From positions 16,568,501 to 16,632,500 of the forward strand of contig BSBM01000600.1 in the NCBI GenBank assembly GCA_027924585.1: DNA of 64,000 nt, given 5' to 3'. Source of the DNA: Larix kaempferi. Taxonomy: Eukaryota; Streptophyta; Pinopsida; Pinales; Pinaceae. Positions 35,400 through 47,362 of the stretch are shown one piece after another (the first letter of the stretch is position 1; the number at the start of each line of letters is the position of its first letter). The notes under the pieces are model-generated. The model worked only from the letters and a program-made list of their open reading frames with translations, did not search any database and was not told the origin of the DNA. The translations under genes were made by a program, and so were the position numbers.

Positions 35400-35861
35400 T
35401 AGTCAGAATGAGTAAAATAATAATAATAATAATAATATGTCGCAGTAGAAAAGGAGATACAGGGGAAGCATGGGAAATAAGATCAAGTGCGTAGAAGAAA
35501 AGCTAAGAATAAAAGTTGTGTAGTTTGAAGATAAGAGCATTAAAAGCATATGTGATGGAAAAATTGTTTGGACGCGGCATAATAAATATAGAAGATCGTC
35601 GGCGAGATTTGGTCAGAATAGTAGATCCTGAGTAAATCCAGACTAAATCCAGGGTAAGGTACATGGATCTAGGCCAACATTGAATTCCGAATTGGGGGCA
35701 GAGATAGACAAGATAACTAAATAAATGGATATAAAATCAAAGGTAACACAAGGGGAATAGGGAATAATTTATGAAGCAAGTAAAGTTGAACTAAGCAGAG
35801 CAAAGAAGAATTTAGATGAAATTGAGTTGCAGAGCTGAGTAAGGAGGGAAGTTACATATTA
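35400..35861 (+). other. spacer between outer gypsy pol and its 3' ORF
   Basis: About 460 bp with a short (TAA)n at 35418-35439 and no open frame. The next reading frame starts at ATG 35862. Confidence 0.6.
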
Positions 35862-37440
35862 ATGGCACCACCAAAGGTATCATCCTTCCTTCCTAGAAAT
35901 GTGTGCAACAAGAAGCCATACATTGTTATCAAGGAAGAACCACTAAGAGAATCAGGAATAGGAGCATCGAGCTCAATGCAACCAATATTTCTGAGAGCAC
36001 ATGTACCACCGAGGAAACCATCAAAGCTGATTAATCTACCCAAGGTTCCCAAGTATGACTTGGTGACACCAACCATTCTAGAAGGGGTCTTGGTTCAGGG
36101 AAATATGTTGGGACAAGTACCACATCTACAGTATGTATACCATGACATCATATATAAAGACAAGTTTCCAGACCTGATTGGAGAGAAGTATCTATGTAAG
36201 AATACAATCCCAAAATCACCCATCATTTTGGTGGAACCACAAGAATGGGCTATAGGGATGAAGTGTGCAGGAATACTCAACCTATTTGAAATCCCACACT
36301 TAAGGAGGAGCATAGAAATTGATAATTGTGTGCAATCATTATTAATTTATGTACATGGAGGTTTCCTGTGGTTAGACAAGGTAGTTTCAATCAACAGTAA
36401 TTTGACTCAACAGATAACAGGGTTGCTAGCATTAGGAGAGGAACCATCGACATTGTTCAAAATCCATGACAAAGCCTTGGGTGAAAGGATGAAGGAAAAA
36501 TATGGCACCTTTAGAGGAGCGTGTGGATTGGATGTCGTCAACATCAGTGATGATTCAGACAAGTTTGTGATGCACGTGTTGGCCTTCAAGCTTTTGAGGA
36601 AATGTCGCAAGGATGAGCTACCTGCAAGAGTAATAGAAGTGGAAGAAACATGTGCAACAAGTGTATAAATGAACTGGGACACCTTCTTAGTGAATGAATT
36701 TCTAGTGGACTATAAAGCCGCATAGGAAAGATGGTTAGAGTTTTAGTATTCATGGCTCTTGATACTGGTTGTGATAGCATCTTGGAGGGAAAAGGAGGAA
36801 ACGTATTTTATGGAATGGGTGCATAAACCACATTTGGCACCAAGATACGTGAGCTTTTTCCATACTGTACGTAAGAGAAGGAAGTTGTATAATAACATAG
36901 TGTTGTACGTTTACAAAGAGGTAATCCGATGAAGCATTATGAGCATACTGTGCATTCAACTGCTGGTAGCTGAAATGTATAAGATCATTGCACACTTCAA
37001 AGCTGGGATGCATCGCATGTATGTTCAGGAGAGAAGGGACCCAGAAAATAATGGTTTCTAATGCACTTTAGACTAATAGAACAAGATGTTAGCCTCATTT
37101 TGAATATTGGTACATAGAATGGAGAGTCCTAGTTCCTGAGGAGGAACAAGAAGTGAAAGACGTAGAATCCAATGAAGAGCAAGATGGGGAGTGTGAAGGA
37201 GAGCAAGAAAAAGTGTTGGAAAAGAGCAATAAAAAGAAGAGAAACAAAGGAATGGTGCAGGAGGCATGATACAAGAAATTGCAGCCACCATAGGTGAAAA
37301 GAGGAAGGAGTAGACCAAGGTAGGCTCCTCAAGGTAGAAAAAGAAGAAGATGAAAGTGACAAAAGAGAAAACTATCCAGTCATTGATGGAAGACGACTTG
37401 GACAAGATTAACAAATAAGTTAAGGAAGCAACAGAAGAAG
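35862..37440 (+). pseudogene. extra 3' ORF of the outer gypsy element, first part
   Basis: ATG at 35862 opens 268 uninterrupted codons (to 36668), the best-kept frame of the outer element. Recognisable stretches are PHLQYVYHDIIYKDKFPDLI, GEKYLCKNTIPKSPIILVEP, QEWAIGMKCAGILNLFEIPH, IYVHGGFLWLDK and LLRKCRKDE. After the stop, the frame continues with stops replacing Gln or Trp through WLLILVVIASWRE and an acidic Lys/Glu-rich tail. It breaks at 37440 where the Tat-like element sits; the second part is 47363-48747. It resembles the additional 3' protein of a group of plant gypsy elements that I recall only as uncharacterised. It shows no signal peptide or obvious transmembrane segment, so I do not call it an envelope. 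Confidence 0.65.
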
Positions 37441-38299
37441 TGTTTCTATTTTTTCACACCAGCACGCGCAATGATGCACCAACTAAGGGTTGTTCTAAAC
37501 TTAGTAGAGTCTCAATGGAAAAGAAAATAAACAAAACATAAATTAAAAAAATAAACTAATCAAACATGCAAACTGTATTAAAATGAATCTAAATTAATAT
37601 TTTTTGCACTTTTTATCAAGCAAACAGATAGAAACATCTTTTAAAGAATAAATAATTTTCTTTCATTGTGTAAAAAATGGCATTTACAAAGATTTAATAT
37701 CATCTCCGAGTTACAATAGGAGAGGCCCTTGAAACTATTCGAGGGAGGGTTCGCCTGGTCTCCTTGCAATCCATGATTCTACAACCACACGTCACGTACA
37801 CAATCTCCGGAAGGTTGAGAATGGAACACAAAGGGATTTCTGGTCTCAAGGAGATTTTGCAAAGTAACGACTTGAGTAATGTATAGATAATGGGTGTTGA
37901 GTGATGGACCTTGATGGTTCATTTATAGGCACGACGGATAGATCTAATTTGATTTTTATTTTTGGTTTTTGGTTTTTGATTTTTGATTTTTGGCTTTTGC
38001 CTTTGATTTTGTGATGTTCACTTTTTGATCATTTCTCCAAATTGGGATATCATAAGTGTCATGTCAGGTTTCTTCTTTTTGTTGATAAAAGGGAGAAACA
38101 TCCAAAAAACAAGTCAGGGCGTAAGTTGCTAATTTTTGAGATAATTGAGCAAATCAATTTTTTTAAAATGACCCTTTTATGTGAGATTTTGGTTTTTTGG
38201 TTTTACCAAGGAAAAAATAGTGGAAATGGAATGTGGTAATGATGTACAAGTATGATGGGGCTAATGAAAAGGTATGCAGAAAAAGATTATGTGCTAACA
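37441..38299 (-). repeat. 3' LTR of the Tat-like element
   Basis: 859 bp. In + orientation it starts TGTTTCTATTTTTTCACACC with an 8-bp expansion relative to the other copy, and it contains runs of TTTTTGGTTTTTGA. LTR divergence is higher than in the LARD-like element. Confidence 0.88.
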
Positions 38300-38310
38300 G
38301 ATTGCCCCCT

Positions 38311-41300
38311 GATGTGTGAGGTCAGAAGCTCATCATATAGTTGACATACATCATATGATCTTCTATTCTAGTGTGACGGTGGCATGGAGAATCAGGATTG
38401 TGTCAGAGGAGCTCACCCTTCAATGAGACTACAGGGGCCCTTACCTATAGATACAATACTCAATATGAATGAGTTGCATATAATCTCAAATATATGGATG
38501 AGGTGGGCATTCCCATGCTCGTATCAATGTCTCAAACTGAAAACTGGATGGAGGCCCAAAGGGGGCTTGATGAATACATGGATAAACTACTATGTGCATA
38601 ATAAATTTCCAAGACAGACTCGAATGTGGAATGTAATCATGGTCCAACCAAGGCTGATCTGAAGAATTGGAATAGGAACAATGGCATTCTCATGGAATGT
38701 TGAAACTCAATAACTATGCAATGTTGGATCTGAAGGGGTCCAACATCTGTAATGACTCAAACAACTGAGTTTATGAATCTAACTTGTACAATGAATTGCA
38801 TCTGAACTGGATACATAAGGAAGCATGTAACTGGAGGGATTCGAAACACTGTCACCAATGCAGCTTGAATATCTCAGGAAACAAAGTATCATTGGGTTTC
38901 CATAAAGAATCACCAATGGAATAGAGTCAAGGGACATTTGGGGTCTTCGAACAAATAATGAAAGAACCATTAACTTGTACGATTCTCATCGGTGTGATAA
39001 TGTAGCTGATGTCGGGCACGTGAGAAACAACCACTCCAAAGGGCACTAAGTTCTCCCTTTAGGTGGTCCAAGAGGATCATCAATGGGGTTTATGAGGCCA
39101 AGGTACAGTGTACCTATGGGTCTATCCTCTAGAATAAATGTGTTGATGTCGACAGAGGGAGATATGAAGCTGGAAAGGCAATGATGTTTCCTTGATAGAA
39201 TCATGAGGGATACAACCAAAGAGAGATATAATTGGACATGGGACTAAGACACTATTGGGGGTTATGAGGGAAACTGAGTAATAGGGACTCAAACTTCCTT
39301 TGTTCAGAGTATGAAGACATTGTTGACCTGGAATCATATGTGAAATGAATCTTGGAGAGGGACACAATTGGGATATCAAGAAATATGACTGCAATGGGGG
39401 ACACTCAGAGAGGTGGGTATTGATGACATCAGGGTGACTCATCGCAGAATACTCTGAACAAAGGAGACCATGGATGTTTTCGTAAATAAGGGACTATATG
39501 CGATCTACAGGGGTGCTAAGAAGAACCATTTGGGCCTTCTTCATAGTTTAACAAGCTGAAAGAAGGGATAGAAGTGTGCTTGAAATGGTACCGTCATATG
39601 GATTTTAGCGAGCCCAAGACAGTGGATGCTCATGGGTGCTTTCAATTTTATAGAGTATGAAAGAAGAAAGAATACTCTGAGGGTGTTCCTTTTCGTGTGT
39701 TAGTCCCCAAAGCCCAAAAAACATAAAATTATGCAATGGAGAACTCTTCTAGCCGAAGGGAGTATTCCTTTTTTTGTAATTAGTTTATCTAGCCTGGAAA
39801 AGGGTTAAACTTATACCAGATAGATTCCCTTTCAGATACTTTAACGAGCATGAAAGGAAGCGAGATTGCTCGATGATCTTTTCATTCTTTTAGGAGTCAG
39901 AAAAGAGCTTAACAGAAACTCCCTAAGTTCCTTTTTCGTAAATGATCTACTCGGCCCAAAAAATGGATAAATGTATACCAGACATACGTGAAAGTCAAAC
40001 AAGGAGGAAGTGTTGAAAGCAAGGGATAGTTATAAGTGGACCATAAGGTGAGGTGGAACACTAATGTGGCCTCCTTGCGGGTAGGTGAATGGCAGAAAAA
40101 TAATGCAATGAATGCAGTATGGAAGGAGCAGAGGGCTCGTGAACAGGTTGCGATAGATAAAATGAAAAAAATATAAAGGGGACCACCAACGTACTTGATG
40201 GCACATGAATCGAGGTAGGGGGCAATTGAAAGGAAAACCTATAAACAAGTGAGTGAGAGTGAGAAATGGACTAAAGAATCATCGGGATCATTGAATTATA
40301 AATCCGACAGTGTAAACGGCATGAAAAATGCAGGTCAGGGGACTCCAGTATGGTCTTAGGGAGAAATAGAGGCCAAAATGGAGGTTTAAATTAGGGGGAT
40401 CCCACTGAGCCGAGGATGCAGTGGGGAGGGATGATGTCCCACGGGGGTAGTTTTCTAGGTGTCTAGAAATAAAATCAAATATAAAAATGACATGTGACCT
40501 CAGAAATGGTCGAGATCACGCATGTGAAAAAGTGAGCAGGGTTAAGGTCTTGCCCCCATGCTATGGGCATGGGGTTTGTGATTGTGGATCACATATGTGT
40601 TGGGTTGAGCAATGGTCTCACTAAAATACCAAGATAGATGTGATAGGGGGTGTAAAAATGATTGAGCATGCCCCTTATCCTAGGGTCAAGGTAATATATT
40701 ATGTCCCCCATCCTAGAGGTGTCAATGCAGTGAGGATGTCCTCTTAGAGAGGGATCGACATGGAATTGATAAACTCCTAGAAAGGGGATGTACCATGAGG
40801 TTACTGGCCATGTTAGTACACTGAATTGGTGATATGATGATGGTGGATTACCCTTGTGGGGTGGATTCCCCCAATATAACCTACAAAAATGACAATGATG
40901 ATGAGTAGCCAAGTGTTGGGGCTTTCTCTCATGTTGTGGACATGGGATTTCCTCGTCGGTTCAAAAGGATCAAACATATAGGTTGGAGGGACTCATATTT
41001 GTTGAAGCGATCGTAGTGATATGGGTTGATGATGAAGGATCATTTGAGGATGATATGAAACAAATTGTGTTCATCTCGATCGACGAGGATTCCGAGGGGT
41101 TGATTTCCTCAACAACGGTGATCTGATACTCCAAGGACAGCTTATGAAACTAAGCCAACACCGATCGATATTATGGTAAATAAGGGAAATGGTGGGAATA
41201 ATGGTCGTAAAGGATACAAACAACACATGAATGATTTGTATGTAAATATTTCTTACATGCCTGAGGAGGGGCTGGAAATTGAACTACCAAGATGTTCTCG

Positions 41301-41370
41301 CCATCATCCAACGTCTGTATGTGAGTGTGGAGGATAGGTAATTACAGATAGTTTTGGGTAGTGTGACCTA
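38311..41370 (-). other. 3-kb stretch of the Tat-like element where pol would be expected
   Basis: I searched both strands by eye for polymerase, RNase H and integrase words and found none. A + strand frame at 38384-38662 (FPCSYQCLKLKTGWRPKGG) is antisense to the element. Tat elements are known to carry an antisense extra ORF near the 3' LTR, so this could be its remnant, but the match is by position only. The rest has scattered short frames. Confidence 0.45.
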
Positions 41371-41375
41371 ATACA

Positions 41376-42330
41376 TCACACAAAGCACAAGGAGAAGGTG
41401 CTCAAGCTGAGGCAGTAGGAGGAGGATTCCCTGGTTTGTTTACAGTTGCTGGGGTATTTTTCTTTGTATTCCCCCCCAGCCTTCTTGAAGGGATGGGGGG
41501 CGAGGTTGGAGGGTGTTTCTGCAGACATGCCAGGAGATGGATGATTGAAGATGTCATTTGGTTTGACCGGTTGTAGCATGACTTGTGGGTTCGGGGTGCG
41601 ATTTGGTGCTGGTAAGTACCAATAGGAATCCCTAATGTCAATCCTGGGAGGTTCATTGTTTCCATAACATGAATTCTTACCACTCCTGATGGTGGGAACA
41701 AAAAGGGGATCGTGTGGATCAGGGTGGCTCCAACGTGGTTGGGTATCGATGGCAGTTTAGATTGTGAAGGTCACAGAGGTTGGGGTTGGGGTTTCGGTTG
41801 GATAATGGGATGTGCTTCAGGGACCTATTTACTTGATGAAATAGTGTACAAATATGACACTTCAATGGCCAGTGGGGGAATGGGTAGGGCGATAAACGTG
41901 GAGGTCATTAGGGCCTCATAATAAAGACTCAGTACCATAGTCGAAATAAAAGGAGTAGATGAACCATGTATAGCTTTTTCAACCATGGGGAGGACATTCT
42001 CTAGCGTAGCAGGAATGTTAGGGTCGTAGTAGGTCAACTGGTCAATTTTGATGATCTTCCCTTCATGAGGGAACAACATGAGATGAAATATAGATGAGGC
42101 AATGAATTTCATTGCATACATGTAAGTGCACCCTGGGAGGAGGTTATATTCGAGTTGGCGTTAACAAATTCAATGTCGATTAGGACGGTTTTACCGGCTA
42201 TCTCCATGAGAACATTTACAAGAAGTCCTTGGTGGGAAGCACAACCATCATAAGCACATAGTGTCATTGTGGAAGGCTACAACAGAGGGGACCCAAGATT
42301 CTTCCACATAAAGGTGGAAATGACACATAT
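41376..42330 (-). pseudogene. Tat-like protease region and second zinc knuckle
   Basis: The minus strand gives MYAMKFIASSIFHLMLFPHE, GKIIKIDQLTYYDPNIPATL and ENVLPMVEKA (42121-41950), strongly like the protease-downstream region of Tat polyproteins (FHL-x-x-FPHEGKI-x-x-x-DQL-x-YY). Upstream, about 42330-42130, are short pieces (SLYMCHFHLYVEESWVPSVV, LIDIEFVNAN) in shifting frames. No intact D-T/S-G is visible. Downstream at about 41400-41365, CALCDVLGHTTQNY is a knuckle CX2CX4HX4C with the last Cys replaced by Tyr. Confidence 0.65.
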
Positions 42331-42640
42331 AGAGGCTCCCTCATCGATGTATTACCAAGTTTTTGATCGAGACTGAGATCTGAAATGTGATGGACAAAGG
42401 AATGCGGGGTTTAGACTAATATAAACCGTATGCCATCAATCGTGAGCCAGAAGGGCTGATCACACCTAATGCATACAAAAATGCTTTGCGTTGTGCTAGG
42501 AAATTCTTCAAAACTTCTAAGGTTGACATAGGAGCAGGGGACTGGGCTAAGTCATCCACGATGTTATAGTTGGGGGTAGCACAAGCATTGGGATTATTAG
42601 TGATACAACATAATGGGAACTTGGGATATTTAGGGGGTAC

Positions 42641-44782
42641 TTAATTCGGAGGGGGTGGGAGGTGTAATGACTGGTCTACATGGGTGGATATGACAGCCTT
42701 ATCCATTGGAATGGTCTCGGTAGCTGAGCCATACTGATTATGGCACGGTTGGAGGTTTACTTCAGGAGAGGACATCATTAAAAGATAGTGAACTCCTGAG
42801 TCAAGAACTTGAATAGAATAAGTGATGTAAGTAACTAGTGGTTGCATAGCAGTGACCCCTTGCATGGGTACCATGGGTTGGGTATTGATGACCCCTTTCC
42901 TAGGTAAAGGGTTTTGTAAAACCATGGGCTGTATGGTGGGAAGTGGTGGCTTTGGTGGTGTCGGAGGTGCGGCAGTCCCTTGACGTTGGTTGTCCTCATT
43001 CCAAAATTGTTTGGATCTCGCCAAATGGGGACAATGGTGCATATAATGGTCGTAAGCCCCACAAAAAGAGCATGGGTGGTTCATGCATAACTGAGGCTTC
43101 TTGACATGATGAGGATGTTGATTGGGGTTCTGATTGGCCCACACGACACCATTATTGTCTGGGGGTTTTGGAGGTTGTCCACCTCCAGCGGGTTGTTGAT
43201 TATTGCCACAGTTCCTACCTCGTCTCCTATTAAGTTTTCCTTGTTGGTCCCACTGGGCAGGTTTGTTGTGAGGCTGGTTTTGCTAGGCATAAAAATGCCC
43301 TTGAGGAATGGGAGAAGCTTGAGGTTGGGTGGATGCAAGGGTCGTCGGCAGTGGGTAGTAAGCGGGAGGTGGGGAAAGTGGGGCAAATGCTTGTAGGTTA
43401 TGACCGTAGCTAGGTGTCGGGTACATGGGACCATGTATGTGGGGATTTTGGGCTAGTGGAACATACAAAGGTGTCACTCCAGAATGAGTTGTTGCACATG
43501 AAATATTAGGGCTATAGCTCATTGCGGGCTGCATGGGACTAGGGGCGGAGTTATATACGAGGGTTGGGGCTGGAGGCATATGCACATATGGTTGGATGGT
43601 GTATGCAATATGGCTAATGATGCAATCAAAATCATGATATTCCCCCATAACATCCTTTTGATAGGAATTGTTGCGAGGAGCATCAGGTAGTATCGTGTAG
43701 AGGTATCCAGACTGTGTGTAAATAAGGTCGAACTGTTGGGATTTCAGTATGACCTCTTATTCATTTTGGGCCCATTCAAATTCTACATCCTTGGTGATGG
43801 CTGGTATGATATATTTCAAGAACCAGTCTAAAAATACGCGACCGTCTAATTTTATCTTACAGAAACTGCGACGTCGATGCCACTCATGGATATGGTCGGT
43901 GATGTGGGTGGTCGTACTCTGTCTGCAAGACAAGAGAATATCAACACCAGCATCGTAAAGAACTGGTAATTGGAATAACTACAAGAAGGTTGAAGGAAGA
44001 GATGCAAAGGTGGAATGCATCCCATGGGGTTGATTGATGTACCATTTGGCGGCAGCACTAGTAAATTTTCATTGCAATAGACGTAGTCGTATGTAGTCAT
44101 CCACTATGGAGTTAGAGGAACACCACAAGTGGAAGGAAATGATGTGGTTATGGGGTTCCTCACCACCCTTCCCCTAGAACTTGGCGATGTCCGAAGGGAG
44201 ATTGGTAGGCATGGGAGGCAATGTAGGATCATGTCGGATCAATTCTTTGGTCAATCTAGCTAGGTTAGGGAGGTTGAGATTGGCCATGACTGGAAAAAAT
44301 GCAGGAGGATGTGACATGGTTGGGCCGACCTGCATGCTAGCCATGGAAACGATCGTGGGGTCGCCTCCACCGAATGGTGGTGCGTTGGCGGTTTTCATAA
44401 TGGGAATTGAGGAAACACCCATAAGGTGTAGAGGGATTTGGAAGGAGGGTCTGGTGCCCCCAAGTGCACCACATGTAACTAATGGGATTGTGGTCGGAAT
44501 GGAACCTCTACCGGTAAGAATGGCCCCAGTGGAGGGATACACTGTAGTGTTGGGGGTAAGTCCTATAAAACCATGGATGGTGGGTCCCATGGATGTGATG
44601 GCAGGGATGGATGTTGAAGTGGTAATGGGGCCACTGGTGGGTCCACCTCTGACAATCCCTTCGTAAAACAAGTTGGGAATTACGTCGTACATGGGAATGA
44701 ATGGAGCTGTATTTATAGGTGACTCTGATTTAGAGGAATCATACGTGAAATAGGGGGAATTGGGATTAAAATCTAGGGACAA
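42641..44782 (-). pseudogene. Tat-like gag polyprotein, broken
   Basis: The best open part (44782-44174) is a Pro/Thr/Ser-rich N-terminus ending in LARLTKELIRHDPTLPPMPT and SDIAKF, then a TAG. The capsid core continues in broken frames (NHIISFHLWCSSNSIVDDYI, AAAKWYINQS, HITDHIHEWHRRRS, VFLDWFLKYIIPAI), matching the usual gypsy gag spacing W..fl..F...H...W. A Pro/Tyr-rich stretch (43648-43283) and a clean CCHC knuckle CSFCGAYDHYMHHC (about 43080-43040) follow. Further Pro-rich sequence runs to 42641. Stops and frameshifts rule out a functional product. Confidence 0.75.
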
Positions 44783-46494
44783 AGCTGTGCATCTTAGAGG
44801 TGTGTGGTGAGGGGGGTCCTATGGAACGTACTATGGGAACTACCCTCGTAGTCGGTGGGATTGTCTCAGAGAATCAATGGTGATGAGTGTGTAACTGCTA
44901 AGGGGCTGTGGTATGAAAAAATGCTAAAAAATCCTAGTGCAATCGTGGGTGCAAAAGGAGAGCTCTAAGTAAAAATGACACTTAACCCAACAACAAGCTC
45001 AAAAAAATATGTTGCAACAACGTGATACAACAAGGGAGCAACAATAAAATGGTTAGAATACCAATAGGAAGCACTCCTAAAAATAAAAAGACTCACTAAC
45101 ATATGGGGTATTGGAGCATGCAAATGCCTAACTAAAATATGGAAGCTCATGCAAATCATATCCCCTACAGGGTGATGAGATATGCAGTCAGACAATACAA
45201 AATGGAGAACCAAATGGCTAAGGGATATCCCTATATCGAGAGGGATCCTAGTTAAAAGATCCCTAGAAGAATGGCTACTAGGATACCATGTTCATGGTAC
45301 AACTGGAAAGGTGTCCCACAAATTTAGTTCTTTGGTATTCACACACCCGGTATGGGGGCTAGCATGCACGAAGAGAACAATGAGTTGGTGTCCTTCAATG
45401 TAGAGTGGAGAGCGGAATTCCACTCTGACTTCCAGAACAAATCTTACCACTTTCCCTCCTAAGGGAGAGGCCCTCCTGCAAATTGGTGTCAATCGTACCA
45501 ATAACTACTAGGGGATTTTGGCTCCCTAAAAGACAACAACTATGTTTCAAATCTATATGAAAAAGGGGTTGTTGTTTGGATGCCTATCCCTAATGTCCTA
45601 ACATAAATACTAAATTATTTTTGGTCCTCAAGGGAGGTTAAGATTTGTTGAATTAAGGTTAATTTTAAGGCTTCACTGGTGGCATGAACCAAGCGATAGT
45701 TTGATTTAGGGAGCGATTGTGTGCACTGGTGGTGTGTAAAATGGCTAAGAAATTAAAAGCTTAACAGAAATGAACAACTTCCAATACTAAGTCAAAACCT
45801 TTTTTTTAAGCATCATTTCAAAGTAGAAAGACTGCAACTAAGCATTTATCATTCAAAGCATAAAAATGTTTGATTTTTCAACAAGCACTTGCTAAAAAAG
45901 TAAATATACGGTCAAAAAGAATCTTTAACAGAACTAAAGAAGCAACAAATACTAAAAAATAAGACTTTTCTTCGCTGCAAGAAATGAAAAAGATGAACAT
46001 AAAAACCACTACAACAAGCAAATAATCACAAGCAATAATAATAATAATAATAGTAATAATAATAATAACTATTGCTTACATTTTTTTATTTTTTATTTGT
46101 TTTTATTTAAAAAAAGGGCGGGTGAAACCAAGATGTATTTCTATATTTTTTTATGTAGAATTTCCAGAAACAAATTACATATTTTAATTCCCCTCGAAAA
46201 AATACATGGTTTGAAAAAAAATCACGCAAATCTGACTCTGAGAGGCAAAACTATCTTAGTTTAAAAATTTGCCATTTTCAGCGATTTTTTGGATGGACGG
46301 AAATATTGCAAAGAGGATATATGGAAAAAACAAAGGCTTAGCTTAATCAACAAGGGTAGAATCGGGCTGGTTTTAGGACTCTAGTCACTCAAGCAGAAAC
46401 AATACAAATTAATCAATGGCCAGAAAGGATGGACAAGCACAACCAGAGAACATTAGAGATCGTCCCCAGTATGGTCGCCAAAAACTATTGCTGG
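44783..46494 (-). other. leader of the Tat-like element
   Basis: About 1.7 kb between gag and the 5' LTR, including the primer site at 46462-46480 and an (AAT)n run at about 46035-46070. No convincing open frame on the minus strand. Confidence 0.6.
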
Positions 46495-47357
46495 TGTTTT
46501 CACACTAGCACATGCAATGATGCACCTACTAAGGGTTGTTCTAAAATAAACAAAACATAAATTAAACAACTAAACTGATCAAACATGCAAACTATATTAA
46601 AATAAATCTAAATTAATCTTTTTTCACTTTTTATCAAGCAAACATATAGAAACATCTTTTAAAGAATAAGGAATGCTCTTTCATTATGAAAAATGGCATT
46701 TACAAGGTTTTAATATCACCTCTGAGTTACAGTAGAAGAGGCCCTTGTAGCTATCCGAGGGAGGGTTCGCTTGGTCTCCTTGCAGTACATGGTTCTTCGG
46801 CCACGTGTCACATACACAATATCCAGAAGGTTGAGAATGGAACACAAAGGGAGTTCTAGTCTCAGGTAGATTTCATAGAGTAACGGCTTGAGAAATGTAT
46901 GGAGAATGGGTGTTGAGTGATCGAACTTTATGGTTCATTTATAGGCACGATGGATAGATATAGGATAAGAATAAGGCTTTGATGTTTTATTTTTTATTTT
47001 TGGCTTTTGATTTTTTTCATTTTTGGCATTTGCCTTTTTTAATTTTTGGCTTTTTCCTTTGATTTTGTGCCTTTCACTTTTTTTATCATTTTTTTCCAAT
47101 TTGGGATATCATAGGTGTCATGCAAATTTTATTATTTTTGTTGATAAAAATGAGAAACATCCAAAAAACAAGTCAGGGTGTAAGTTGCTCATGTTTTAGA
47201 TAATTGAGCAAATTAATTTTGTAAAATGACACTTTTATGTGAGACTTTGGTTTTTTGGTTTTACCACGGTAAAAATAGTGGAAATAGAATGTGGTAATGA
47301 TGTATAAGTGTGATGGGGATAATGACAAGTTAGGAGGAAAAAAGTTAGGTGTTAACA
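46495..47357 (-). repeat. 5' LTR of the Tat-like element
   Basis: 863 bp copy of 37441-38299, bounded on the right by AGAAG and on the left by the 14-bp spacer and primer site. Confidence 0.88.
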
Positions 47358-47362
47358 AGAAG

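Larger units (their letters stand above)
37441..47357 (-). mobile_element. Tat-like Ty3/gypsy element with gag and protease but no recognisable polymerase
   Basis: The LTRs are 37441-38299 and 46495-47357 (minus strand TGTTAACAC...GAAAACA). The target duplication AGAAG is perfect (37436-37440, 47358-47362). On the minus strand the primer site TGGCGACCATACTGGGGAC (46480-46462) lies 14 bases inside the 5' LTR and is of the type used by Tat/Ogre elements. The purine tract AGGGGGCAATC (38310-38300) is also characteristic. The minus-strand interior encodes a Tat-type gag, zinc knuckle and protease region (44782 to about 41400). From there to the 3' LTR, 3 kb holds no reverse transcriptase, RNase H or integrase motif that I can find. 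It interrupts the 3' ORF of the outer gypsy. Confidence 0.9.

Noticed and set aside
35862-36668. Envelope gene in the outer gypsy 3' ORF
   Set aside because: No signal peptide, transmembrane segment or fusion-type motif is visible; the product looks soluble with a coiled-coil second half.
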